This document shows, one piece after another, positions 1 to 10,494 of a stretch of DNA of 48,204 nt (within the stretch, counting starts at the first letter, position 1; every line of letters begins with the position of its first letter). The notes under the pieces were generated by a model, which saw only the letters and a program-made list of their open reading frames with translations, ran no database searches and had not been told where the DNA came from. This stretch comes from Porphyra umbilicalis (taxonomy: Eukaryota; Rhodophyta; Bangiophyceae; Bangiales; Bangiaceae). The translations under genes were made by a program, and so were the position numbers. The DNA is taken from assembly GCA_002049455.2 (NCBI GenBank), contig KV919207.1:1-48204 (forward strand), in the 5' to 3' direction.

Positions 1-1
1 T

Positions 2-1618
2 GCTATCGGCGGCGCGGCTCCGCCCTTTGCGCCGGGCGTCAAGCCATCGCGGCGGCTGACGCTGACGGCTCTGGTGGTGGAGCCCGCACGCGCGTCGCGC
101 CACCTCATCCTGCGTTCGAACGATTGGCTCGACTCGGAGTACGCGCCTCTTTCTGAGGCTGTGGAGGGCCTGTGGGCACGCGTGATGGGCCCCTCGGCAG
201 GCGCCAGGACGACAGCGAGGGCGGTGACGACGACGTCGAGGAGCACCAGGAACCGCCTTCGCAGCTTCCTGCGGCGGCCGTGGACGGCAATGGCCGGGCC
301 GGAGCGGGACGGCCCCCGCGTCGCCGCCGGCTTTCTTTCCGAGTGGACGGCTTTCGTGGAGCGCTTTGTTCGCCCGTCCCTGTCCAACGCGGATGTGTAC
401 CGGCTGTTGCACGACCAGCACCATGTGCCCCACGTGTTTCTCGACGGTATGCAGCCGCTGATGCGGCGGCGGTTCGTCACGCGCCTCCAAGAGGCGGGCG
501 CGGAGCAGATGGACAAGTACACGGCGCAGGTCGCCCGCTTTGACGCGGCGGCCGTCAACCAGACCAAGCAAGCGGAGGATGCGGCGGGGCCGCGGCCAAC
601 GCCACCGCCCTCCCCAAAGGCCATGTTTGTCCACACCCAATACGGCCTCGGCAATCGACTACGGGCGTTGGGCTCGGCACTCGCCTTTGCCCGCGCCGCC
701 GGCCGGGTGTTGGTGCTGGTATGGGTGCCCGACGCGCATCTACAGTGCACGTTTGCGGATCTCTTTGTCAACGACCTGGTGTGGCAGTCGGAGCTGTCGC
801 TGACCTTCCCCTTCCGAGAGGATGCCACCTACCGGGTCGACGCCCCCCTCCGCCGCATCCGCAAGTACTCCTTTATGCGGCACAACGCGACGCATGTGCT
901 CGACCCCAACCGGGTGGCGGTTGCCAATGATAGGCGCCACCACCTGTACGTATCGACCGCGTACGTCATCCGCTCGCAGCTGACGCCTAACATTATTGCA
1001 ATGGACTCACCCTACTGGGCCGCCCTCCGCTCCCTCATCCCCGTACCGCCGGTCCTCCGCCGCGTGGAGAGCGTGCAGGCGCGGGTCGACTCGTCCCTCT
1101 CCCCCGGGTCGGCGTCGGCAGCCTCCTCGGGGGCGACCCGCGGGCTCGCCACGATGGTCGGCGTGCACATCCGCTCCCGCTCCATCTCCACGGACATTAC
1201 GGGGGTGACCGCCGCCGACTACTCGCCGACAGCCGCAGCCATCACCGACTACTGGCGGTCCGTGACCGGGGTGTCCACATTCCTGACGCGCATGCGCGCG
1301 GCGCCGCTGAGCGTACGCTTCTTTGTGGCGACCGACTCGCCGGGTGTGTACGACGCGCTCGTCGAGGAGCTCGACGCGTCCCGGGTGGTGCGGTTGGAGC
1401 GGCCGCCGTGCCCAGACCGCACGGCGGCGTGCGTGCAGTTGGCATTGGCTGACCTAGTTGCGCTGTCCCGCACGCGCCTGCTGCTCGGCTCCCACTGGTC
1501 GTCCTTTTCCGAGGCGGCTGGGCGGTTGGGAAACAAGCGCCTGCTACTAGCGGGGCTCCACTTTGGGCGGCCACGGCGAGCGCCACCGCGGCAGTCGGGA
1601 AGAAGGCCCAGGTTATAA
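2..1618 (+). CDS. GT23/POFUT-like glycosyltransferase (5' end outside window)
   Basis: The frame is open from the first bases, so the gene starts upstream; at least 538 residues are present, ending at a TAA. The C-terminal two thirds look like the NodZ/FUT8/O-fucosyltransferase fold. Near 620-800 there is a LGNRLRALGSALAFARAAGR block followed by a W-x-PDAH...F-x-DLF segment, a donor-site pattern of this group. Near 1160 there is GVHIRSRS, resembling the V-H-(I/V)-R-R motif that contacts GDP-fucose. Near 1320 there is FFVATDSP, and near 1460-1530 a DLVALSRTRLLLGSHWSSFSE block, equivalent to the last conserved motif. The likely reaction is transfer of a nucleotide-activated sugar, probably fucose from GDP-fucose, in the secretory pathway. 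No signal anchor is visible because the N-terminus is missing. Family membership is fairly secure; donor and acceptor are inferred. Confidence 0.7.
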   Translation, partial: AIGGAAPPFAPGVKPSRRLTLTALVVEPARASRHLILRSNDWLDSEYAPLSEAVEGLWARVMGPSAGARTTARAVTTTSRSTRNRLRSFLRRPWTAMAGPERDGPRVAAGFLSEWTAFVERFVRPSLSNADVYRLLHDQHHVPHVFLDGMQPLMRRRFVTRLQEAGAEQMDKYTAQVARFDAAAVNQTKQAEDAAGPRPTPPPSPKAMFVHTQYGLGNRLRALGSALAFARAAGRVLVLVWVPDAHLQCTFADLFVNDLVWQSELSLTFPFREDATYRVDAPLRRIRKYSFMRHNATHVLDPNRVAVANDRRHHLYVSTAYVIRSQLTPNIIAMDSPYWAALRSLIPVPPVLRRVESVQARVDSSLSPGSASAASSGATRGLATMVGVHIRSRSISTDITGVTAADYSPTAAAITDYWRSVTGVSTFLTRMRAAPLSVRFFVATDSPGVYDALVEELDASRVVRLERPPCPDRTAACVQLALADLVALSRTRLLLGSHWSSFSEAAGRLGNKRLLLAGLHFGRPRRAPPRQSGRRPRL

Positions 1619-2993
1619 ACGGGTTGCGGCGGAGGTGCTGAGAGGAGCGGGAGACCAGACTGGTCGTGTTGAAGAAAGCATGTGTTCAGGAATGTGAGCG
1701 GCGGCTGGTGGAGTAAACAAGGTGGGGTCGCGAAATCGCGCCGGTCAAGAAGACACACGGTAACACTGTTGCCTTCGTCGGCTCGCGTTGACCTTGAGGA
1801 CATGGGGGCACACACCTCACGTCTTGTTGTTTGGTCGCATCCTGGCTGGACCCAAACGCCTCCCCAACAGATCGGACCAAACATCATTTACAACGTCCCA
1901 GTGTCTTCTTGTCGAATCGAGCTGCACATGACGATGCCTCTTTCATGCGTCAGGTGTGATCATGTTCCGCTGAGTGACATTGCTCGAGCGGTGGAGCGTC
2001 TGCAACGTCTTGCTCCGGTGGAGTTCTTATTGCATTGGTTCTGCCTACATGGGCAGACAACGTGCATACAAATACGCACGTGCTTGTTTTAGTACGTGTG
2101 TGTTGTGCTGGGGAACGCATGCTCGTGTTCATCCGGGCTGTGATATCATGAGCTCCACCGCTTCCGTATTGCACCGTGTTGCAGACAACTATGAACTACA
2201 GCAGATGACGGGCCAGGACGCACCCAGTTCAAACCAATTGCTTCCGGTCTTCTGACGATGAGCCCGTGAGGCCGGTTGAGGTGATACGCTCCTGGAAGAG
2301 AAACCAGGATATCAGAAAAGAAGAAGAGAAGACGCGGCTTCTGAGCATAGGGTTCCCTTTCTCTATCGGCCAACAGAGCCTGTCTGTGACTCTCAGTTCA
2401 ACCAAGAAGTAGAGGAACATCCCTCTTGTGGCTGGCCAAGGACAACGTTGCCACGCGATCCAACAAAAAAAGAAGACCTCCCAGATCTGGGTGAAATAGT
2501 GGGCGATAAACGCCCCTCGGCTGGGCAGGCAGTAGTATGTAAGAGTCAAATATTTTGATGCCGATCCCCTCTATTAGCCCCCTTTGCTCCAGTGAAAGGT
2601 CCGGGATTGTCTTGAGGATTCCAACCATCATCAATTACCGCTCAGAGAAACCACTTGGCATCTTCGTTGCAGAAGGACCTTGCTGTCAGCGACCGTCCTA
2701 TCGCCCACACGTCAAGCTCTGTTCCTGGCGCTCGCTCACCTGCACCGCCAGCGTTGGTGGTGATGAGCCGGCGTCAACCTCACTCCGCGCCTGGTTCTCT
2801 TCCCCAAGCGCTTGTCAGGAGCCCCTCCTTGGCTGGCCGGGGCGGCCGCCAAAGTGTGGCGTGCTGTCTGGCTCTGACATCGGCCGCCGGTTGCCCTGAC
2901 CTCTTCACCTAACCATCAATATTCTTGCTACTCCCACTCTGCTCTTCCGGCTCTCTCGGTCTGGTGTGTTGGTTCACCGCCCACGGGCCCACG
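1619..2993. other. Intergenic region, no recognisable gene
   Basis: The stretch is less GC-rich than its neighbours and holds only short frames without family motifs on either strand. It should contain the 3' UTR of the glycosyltransferase and the promoter and 5' UTR of the TMF-like gene that starts at 2994. No tRNA, terminal repeat or transposase remnant was seen. Confidence 0.5.
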
Positions 2994-5900
2994 ATGGCGA
3001 GCTCCCGGGGTGGCGCCTCCTGGGGCGCCACCGGATGGGGTGACGATGACGAGTGGGAGGATGTGGACGCCGTGGCGACGGTCGCCACGACGGCGGCCGT
3101 GGCGCCAGCAAAGGCGGCGGTCGCGCCGACAAAACCACCTTCACTGGTAGAACTACCTGTGCCGCCGACATCGATGGCCTCGGACGCAGCGGCTGACCGC
3201 AATGGAGCCTCGGAGGAGAGGCGTACTGCCGAGGACAACGCAGCGCGGCCTCCCGCTGTGGTCGTGGGAGAGACGGTACGTGATGCTGCTGCGGTGGTCT
3301 TGTTTGCATGTACGGCTGTCGATGTTGCAGCGTTTCTTAGACATGAGACATGGTAGTCGCCGTGCTCTACTTGAATGAGCGCCAGACATGGTGTGTGTGT
3401 GCCTGCCTGAGCTCTCTGCGTCGTTTGGCGGCGGTGGACGCGACGCAGACGTGCAGGGGCTGCTGAGCCTCAGCACACTGACCATGCCCAAATTCTGTGT
3501 TCTCTATGCTGCCTTGCGTGTGGGTACCTTGCCCGGTCCGTGCACATGTGCTGCTGCCGCGTCCCGCCCCGTCCTGTTCTGCGTTTGTTTAGGATGAGCC
3601 CAGACCACAAGACGATTCTTCCGCGCCCCGTTTGGCTGAACCACCCGTTCCACCTGCGCCCGAGCACCAACATTCGGTCGATTCGCCACGGGGTGGGGAC
3701 ACCTCTGGCGGTTCCGCGGGCCTTTTCACCCCCACCGCACCTGTGGCGCTGCCGTTTGTGGGTTCCCCGGCGGGTGCATCCCCCGATATCTCCCCCGCGT
3801 CCAACGGGGCCCTGACCCCATTGACGGGTGCCTTGACTTCTGGGGCCGATGCGGTGGTGCTGCCCCCCCCTCCCCAACCCCCTCCGTCAGCTGTGTCGGC
3901 CGCACCTGCCCCCGACGACGCCACATCGTCCGCCGCAGCCGCGGCCACGGAGGCCATGCACGCGGCGCTCGCACGGGCGGAGCGGGCCGAGACGGCGGCT
4001 GCCGATGCGGCGCGGCGGTTGACGACCGCCGAACGCAAAGCTGCCATTTTGATAAAGGAGCGGGACTCCCTGCGGCGGGTACGGGATTCCCGCTCTGCTG
4101 AAGCGGCGCTGCTGCGGGACAAGGACGCGCAAATTGCGGCGGTGTTGACAGAGGGCGCCGCCCTCTCCGCGCGGCTCACGGATCAGGAGACGCTCAACAG
4201 GAAGCTCAAAGTCGCCGTCCGAGAGCACGCCTCCCAAATCGAGGCGCTGACGTCGGCGCGGGATATGGCGGCCGCGCAAGCTGCCTCCCTCACCTCCCAC
4301 CTGCGGACGGTCGAGACATCCGAGCGGTCGGCGCGGGAAGCTGCCGACGCGGCCAACCGGCGTCTGCGCGAGGTCGACGCGGACGCGCGGTCGTCGGCGG
4401 CAGCGGGCGCGGCGGCGGATGAGGCGCGGTCCGAGCTCGCCGCCACGACCGCCCGCCACGCGGAGGAGCTTCGCGTCGCGCGGGCGGCGGCGTCCAAAGA
4501 AGCTGCTGAGGCCGCTGCGACGACCGCCGCCGAAGCGGCCCGCCGGGAGCGCGCGCTGTCGGCGGCCATGACCGAGCTGCGCGCCCACCTGAGCCGCGTG
4601 ACCGACTCGGCGGGGCGGCGGGAGGACGAGCTGGCGGCCGCCGCCGCCGACGCAATGGCCCGCTGCCGCGCCGCCGAGGCGGCGGCGGAGGAGGCGGCGG
4701 CGAGCGTCCCCGCTGCCACCCGTCCGCTGCTGCGTCGGCTGGACGGCCTGGCCGCGGAAGCCGCTGAGCGGGAAGCCGCCGCCGCAGCGGAGCAGGAAGC
4801 CGCTGCCGCGCGCCTATCGGCCGCCGACGTGCGCGTGACGGCGGCGGTGCGTGAGACTGATGCGGCCAAGGCAGCAGCCGCTGCCGCCGACGAAGCACGC
4901 CAACGAGCCGACGCCGCCACTGCTGCCGCTGAGGCCAAAGCGTCCGCTGCTACGGACGCGTCCGAGGCGGCTGCCCGTGAGTTGGCTGCGGCGGTGACCG
5001 CGCGGGAAGCCGACGCGGCGTCGGCCGCGGCAACTGCGTCAGCCCTCCGCGCGGACGTGGAGCGCCTTAGCACCGCACTGTCAGCGGAGCGCCTGCGTCG
5101 CGCAGAGGCGGCCGAGGCCGCCGACGCCGCCGCGGCGGCGGCGGCCTCTGAGTTGGCCATCTCTCAGTCGCGGTTGGCCGACGCGATAGAGCGGCTGCGG
5201 GTAGCTGAAACGATCGGTGGGGGCAGGCCGCTGCGGTCGTTGGCAGATGCAGATGGGCCATTGTCGGCGACCGGCCGGAGTATGGACGGCTTGCTGTCTG
5301 GTGCTGGCGTTAGTGGTGCCGCCGGGGGTGCGGGCTTTTCGTCCGCCTCCATCCCCGGCGCAGGCTTCTCCTCCGCTTCCATACCTGGGTACCCGCGCTC
5401 TCCACAGACGCCTCTCTCTGCCCGCCCCCCGCGGCCGCTGCTCGCATTTGCAGACGGGAGTTATCTGGACGCTGGCGACGCAGGGGCGGGCGCTCCGTCG
5501 GGCCTTGACGGTGGAGACGTTGGCGGCGGCGGCGGCGGGGGCACCGGCGGTGGTCTCCTGGGCGGCGCCTACGACGACGGGGGCGACTCTGTGTCGGCTG
5601 TGTTGTCTTCGGGCGACGGCGACGGTGGTGGTGGCGGCGGCGGCGGCGGAGGTGGTGGCGGTGCCAGCGGCGGTGGCGGCGGCGGAGTGTACAGCATCGA
5701 GCGTCTGACCGCCGCCCTCCGCCAGCGCACCGGCGAGTCGGCAGCGCTGCGGGCGGCGCTCGCCGCTCGCGACGCGAGCACCTCCTCCCTCGCTGAGACG
5801 GTCGTGACACTGACCGCCCGCGTCGATGAGTTGGAGGCTGCCCTCGCGGGCGCGCCGGCGCTCGAAGCAGAGGTGGCGGCGCTGCGCGCGGCCGCGGTCG

Positions 5901-6034
5901 AAGCGGCCGCCACCGCCGCCGCGCGGGAGGAGCGCATTGGGGAACTGGAGGCAGACCTGGACGACGTGAATGGGATGTACAAGGACCAGGTTAACACTCT
6001 CCTCATGCGCATTGAGGCGCTCGAGTCGCGCTGA
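2994..6034 (+). CDS. TMF1-type golgin, coiled-coil protein (2 exons)
   Basis: Exons are 2994-3275 and 3593-6034, giving about 907 aa. The ATG at 2994 opens a Trp/Asp-rich N-terminus (GWGDDDEWEDVD), a common feature of golgins. Most of the rest is an Ala/Glu/Arg-rich coiled coil. Two blocks point to TMF/ARA160: a central segment with KERDSLRRVRDSR, then LLRDKDAQIAAVLTEGAALS (about 4050-4180), and a C-terminal segment with LRQRTGESAALR and ERIGELEADLDDVNGMYKDQ (about 5710-6000), which matches the pattern of the TMF DNA-binding/Rab6-binding coiled coil. TMF proteins tether vesicles at the Golgi and bind Rab6. A Gly/Ser linker of about 150 residues (5300-5690) with polyglycine runs separates the two coiled-coil regions. 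TMF assignment is good; the role in this organism is inferred. Confidence 0.72.
3276..3592 (+). other. Intron of the TMF-like gene
   Basis: Donor GTACGT at 3276 and acceptor TTTAG ending at 3592. Removing it joins codons in phase 0 and links the acidic N-terminus to the coiled-coil frame, which has no ATG of its own near its 5' end. The intron is T-rich towards the acceptor. Confidence 0.75.
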
Positions 6035-6899
6035 AGGGATGCCGGTGAGTCGGACGACTACCCCGATGGGGGTCAAGCGGCCGTACGGAGATGTTTGCCC
6101 CCTTGCGCCGTCCCGCGCGCCTCCATGACTCTAATCCTGTGCGCCTTTTTTCCTGTGGGACCTTTCCCTGCATGTGCTGCGATGCGAAAAACGGCTCCTC
6201 GCGCTCACGTATTCTCGCCAGGCCCACGACGGGCGCCTCGCTGTCGCAGCACCCAGACGCGACGACAGACTCGTTGGCGACGTTTTTGCTGCCACGCACG
6301 CGAGGCGTTGACCCGTGGGCCTCTCGAGAAAACGGGCAACCGACACCTGACTCCCGTTTCGGGAATATCCACGTAAAACTGCTCAATAAATCTCCGGCAG
6401 ATTCGATCTCTCGTTTAGGCGGGGTCGCAACGTACAGCAACGGAGGTGCTGCTGGGGCTGCTTGGAGGGGACCCGAGGTTGCTCTGCCAGCGCGGTCTGG
6501 GTCACCCCCCCCGCCCCACCCGCCCGAGGGCTGCTGTTGCTGGAAACGGTGGTGGAGAACGCTGTCGCTCTGGGCCAGCACTGCCTGACTTGCCCCGACT
6601 AGTGTGGCGTGGCGGCGTTCAGGCGAGCACTCCCTGGTGCCTGTCAGGTCCGGCTGCGTTTCCACGACCGACGTGGGCGTGTGTGTGTGTGGGTGTCGGT
6701 GTGGCGGCGAGGGTGGGCGTACGTGCAGCGTGTGCGTCGTCGCGCGGGTGCTGGTCGACGTGGTCGCCCACATCCCCAGGCGCGTGGCGCTCCACCTACA
6801 CCCTATTCATCGGCGGGGTGGTGCTGGTGGTGTGTTGATTCCCATCGCCTGTGGCCCTGCCGGGGTACGCCCCGACGCGTTCTTTCGCAGCCGTGTGCC
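6035..6899. other. Intergenic region between TMF-like gene and GTPBP1
   Basis: No supported gene. An AATAAA hexamer at 6385-6390 could serve as poly(A) signal for the upstream gene, but it is about 350 nt past the stop, so this is weak. The frame that runs into GTPBP1 is open upstream of 6900 but encodes Cys/Trp/Arg-rich, non-protein-like sequence, so I treat it as 5' UTR. Confidence 0.45.
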
Positions 6900-9062
6900 A
6901 TGCCGCCATTACCACCATTACGGGCCTGTGCGGGGACGGGCGCGACGCCGGCCTCGGCGGTGCCCACACCAACTGTTGGCGCTGCGACGGGCAGTGGCAA
7001 CGACCCGGGGGTGCCCCCGGGTTTATCAGGCTCGACGCGGTTAGGCTCGCCGCCGGTGCCGCCGCCGTCCTCCGCAATGGCGACGGTGGCGCCGGCAGCA
7101 GAGGGTTCCGGCGGGGCGTCCGGCGGGGAGGCGCTGGTGAAGGCCGTAGGCGTCGTGGATGGCGGAGAGCCAGTGGTCATCGCACCGACGCTGCTGCCGC
7201 GCCCAGCCGTGTCACGGATGCAGGAGCTGTTGACCGACGGCGGCAGCGGCAGCGGCAGCGGTGGGGGCGGCGTGGAGCTCATGTTTGCGGATGACCTCGA
7301 TCCCGAGGACGACGAGGGGTCTGTCGAGTACAAGTGGAGCCTGGTGCAGCCGCCCCCCGCTCGCTTCATGGAGTTGGTCACGCAGCTCAAGTACCGGCTG
7401 TTGGAGGGCAGTGGCGAGGCTATCTATGAGATTGGTGTCACCGACGATGGGCGCGCGCGGGGGCTCTCACCCGACGCCCTGACCGCCTCGCTCGGCACCC
7501 TCACCCGCATGGCCGATGAGCTGCACGCAGAGTGCACCGTCGTGCGCCGTGCGCGTGCGACTGGCGGCTCTGCCGGCGACATGGTTGCGTCTGTCCTTGT
7601 CCGGCAGCTGCCCGAGACGCTTGAGGATTACCTCGACTTGCGCGTGGCTGTCGCGGGTAACGTCGACAGTGGCAAGTCGACGCTCATCGGCGTCCTCACT
7701 GGCTGCGGGGCGCTCGACAATGGGCGTGGCCGCGCCCGCGCGCAGGTGTTTACCCACAAGCACGAGATGGAGAGCGGGCGGACGTCGAGCGTCAGTCAGC
7801 AGATCATGGGCTTTGGCGCGGGGGGGGCGGTCGTCAACTACACGGGCGTCCGTGCGCTGACGTGGGCGGACGTGGTGTCACGGGCGGCTAAGATTGTCAC
7901 CTTTTTCGATCTGGCGGGGCACGAGCGCTATCTGCGAACGACTGTGTTTGGGCTGACGGCGCACGCACCGGACTACTGCATGCTTGTACGTTGGTCATCA
8001 GTGTTCTTGCGGTGGGCGCTGTGAGAGCATGTCGCCTTGACAGTAGTTTCTGCTTCAGTTTGTCTTTCATGCTGGCAGAGACTGACCCACGCAGTCACGT
8101 TTTTGCTGTGCCCTTGTTCCGCACTCCACTGTCTGTTGTCTTTTCTTGCGCAGGTTGTGGGTGCCAACATGGGTGTCCTCCGGATGACGAAAGAGCACCT
8201 TGCCATTGCGCTTGCGCTCAAGGTCCCTGTGCTCGTCGTCATTACGAAGGTCGACCTGGCGCCGACGCACGTGTACGAAGCTACTGTGACGCACATTCAG
8301 AAGCTGCTCAAGTCGCCAGGCGCCCGCAAGCTCCCCGTCTTGGTCAAGTCGTCTGACGAGCTGTCACTGTGCGCCCAGAACATTGTCAACGATCGTGTGG
8401 TGCCCATCTTCTCCGTGTCCAATGTCACTGGCAACGGGCTGGACCTGCTGCGTGGGTTCCTTAACCTGGCACCGTCGCGCCGCAACTGGGCCGAGTTCCG
8501 CTCGTCCCCCACCGAGTTTGCCATTGACGAGACGTTCCTGGTGCCTGGCGTCGGCACGGTCGTGTCTGGCACTTGTTCCGCGGGATCGGTCGGCGTCGGC
8601 CAGTCGCTCTCCCTGGGCCCGGACCACAGCGGCGCCTTTGTGTCGGTCGTTGTCAAGAGCGTGCACTACAAGCGGGTGCCCGTGCGACGGGTGGTTGCCG
8701 GTCAGGCTGGGTCGCTGGCGTTGAAGAAGGTTAAGCGCGCGACGGTGCGCAAGGGCATGGTCATGCTCGACACGCGCGTGGCGCCGGGCGCGGTGTGGGA
8801 GTTCACTGCCGAGGTGCTGGTGCTCTATCACGGCACGACCATCCGCCCGGGCTACCAGCCGGTCATCCACTGCGCGGCGGTGCGCCAGGCTGCGCGCGTC
8901 ATGTCGATTGATAAGGAGGTGGTGCGCACGGGTGACCGTGCGCTCATTCGCTTCTCCTTCTGTTACCGCCCAGAGCACATCAAGGCGGACGCACGCTTTG
9001 TGCTGCGGGAGGGCAAGACCAAGGGCATTGGCCGCATCCTCGACATTGTGCGCAGGTGCTGA
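6900..9062 (+). CDS. GTPBP1: GTP-binding protein 1 (GTPBP1 family translational GTPase)
   Basis: Exons 6900-7985 and 8154-9062 encode about 664 aa, close to the roughly 670 aa of animal GTPBP1. G1 is GNVDSGKST (about residue 253), G3 is DLAGHERY (about 337), G4 is TKVD (about 393) and G5-like is SNVTG. The GTPase core is followed by the two beta-barrel domains, with PGVGTVVSGT and ALKKVKRATVRKGMVM blocks typical of this family. GTPBP1 is an EF1A/EF-Tu-like GTPase that delivers aminoacyl-tRNA and is linked to exosome-mediated mRNA decay; it acts in the cytosol. I chose the ATG at 6900; an in-frame ATG at 7077 is an alternative, because the first 60 residues are low-complexity Ala/Pro/Gly. The downstream ends in all domains look intact. 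Confidence 0.93.
7986..8153 (+). other. Intron of GTPBP1
   Basis: Donor GTACGT at 7986, acceptor GCGCAG ending at 8153, phase 0. It falls between the CML and VVGAN residues just after G3, and removing it restores the conserved family sequence exactly. Confidence 0.9.
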
Positions 9063-10494
9063 CGGGGCCACCCTGGCCATTTTACGGCGCCAAGTCCATT
9101 GTACAAGCCACCCCCCCGCTGCAACCTCACGAGCAGTTCCGCTGCCCCGCGGTCGCCTGATCCCGGCTTTTTTTGACGGTCCTGTGCATGTTTTTTGTTG
9201 TATTGTTTTTCTTTTTTTTAATGCATTACTGATTGTTTTCTGTTTTTTGTTCGCTCGTTTGGCAGCTCCTTGAGCACCCACGCGAGGCACTCGTGGAAGC
9301 ATGGTACACCAAGTGTAAAGACGTACTCGGTGGCCGAGAAGGCAACCAGCGGCTCGTGGGCGTGGCTGCCAGAACTGTGGTGTTTTGCCAACACGGGCGG
9401 GGGCAGCCGGCTACGCGGGTGACGATGCTGCTAACGTCGGCGGGGTTGGTGGTAAGGGCGGCGGCGGCCGCTGCTGCAGGCCATGCGGACGCGTCAGCGT
9501 CATGGTTGCTGCCATCCCTGGCCGTTCCCATACTGGCCAAAGCAACGTCAGCACCACGTCGATGGGCACCCGCGCGTTGCTCCGCGGCCGTGGCGTGCTG
9601 ACGGCGACGACTTTGTCGGCGTGGTCCTCACGGACTTGCACTACCCGACGGCGTCAGCGTCCCGGTAGAGCCGCCGCGGTCCTGCGCGTGCCCGGCTGGA
9701 CCGTTGGTGCCCGTTTCGCTGCCGCGCACGATGCAGTCAGTTTCCGCCAAACGACGGCCGGCCCTCAGATGATTTTCGAAATGAGCTGCGTTCCCACGAC
9801 CTGGAGGGGGGTCAGCATGAAAATAGCAAAGATATTGCAAAGTTCCCCCTAACTTTCGAGAGGGAACGGAACGCAACGGCAGCTCAATCGTAAGCACACC
9901 CAAGAGGGACGGGCCAAAGACGAGCTGTGAAAGCTTTAGTAGTGGGCCCGCGGGGACGTGGCAACCGATTGTTTTTGTTGTTGCGCTCGCGCGCGGGACC
10001 CAAACGGGACAGGCAGCGCCGTCGCGTCCGCGGGGCCCTCGCCGCCGCGCTCGGGAAGCCCACGCGCGCACCAGAGACGCGCAGCGCAGCGGCGTACGGG
10101 CGCGCGGGGCGAACGGACCCCCTGGCCGGCCCCCGCGGCCGACGCCCAACGCGGCAAACCCGTGGGGTGGCAGCGGCGAGCGCCGCCGCGCCCGAGGCCC
10201 CACGGCCGCTGCGCCGCGACCACGCACGCCCTCCCCGCGGCGGGCCGGCCAGCGTGGCGTCGGCGGCAGGCAGCGCCCGCACGAGGCGTCCCGTCGCCCT
10301 TGCCGCCCGCCTCGGGCAGCGTCGGCTGCCGGCGACCGCGCGTCGGTGCCCCTCTGGCGGGTTCCGTCGGGCGCAGCTCGCCCACAGCAGACAGCGGCGG
10401 GTGCCCGACGCCCGCCGGCACGCGTCGAGCGTGCTGCTCCCGGGCTCCCGCCGCACGGCAGCGCGGCGACCGGGCGCGCCCCCCCCCCCCCGCC
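9063..10494. other. Convergent intergenic region (3' UTRs of GTPBP1 and metacaspase)
   Basis: A T-rich tract lies at about 9165-9265. From about 9910 on, GC content rises sharply and long frames open on both strands, which is expected by chance at this composition. A frame at about 9265-9480 on the plus strand reads protein-like after a TTGGCAG acceptor-like site, but I recognise no family and do not call a gene. Confidence 0.4.
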
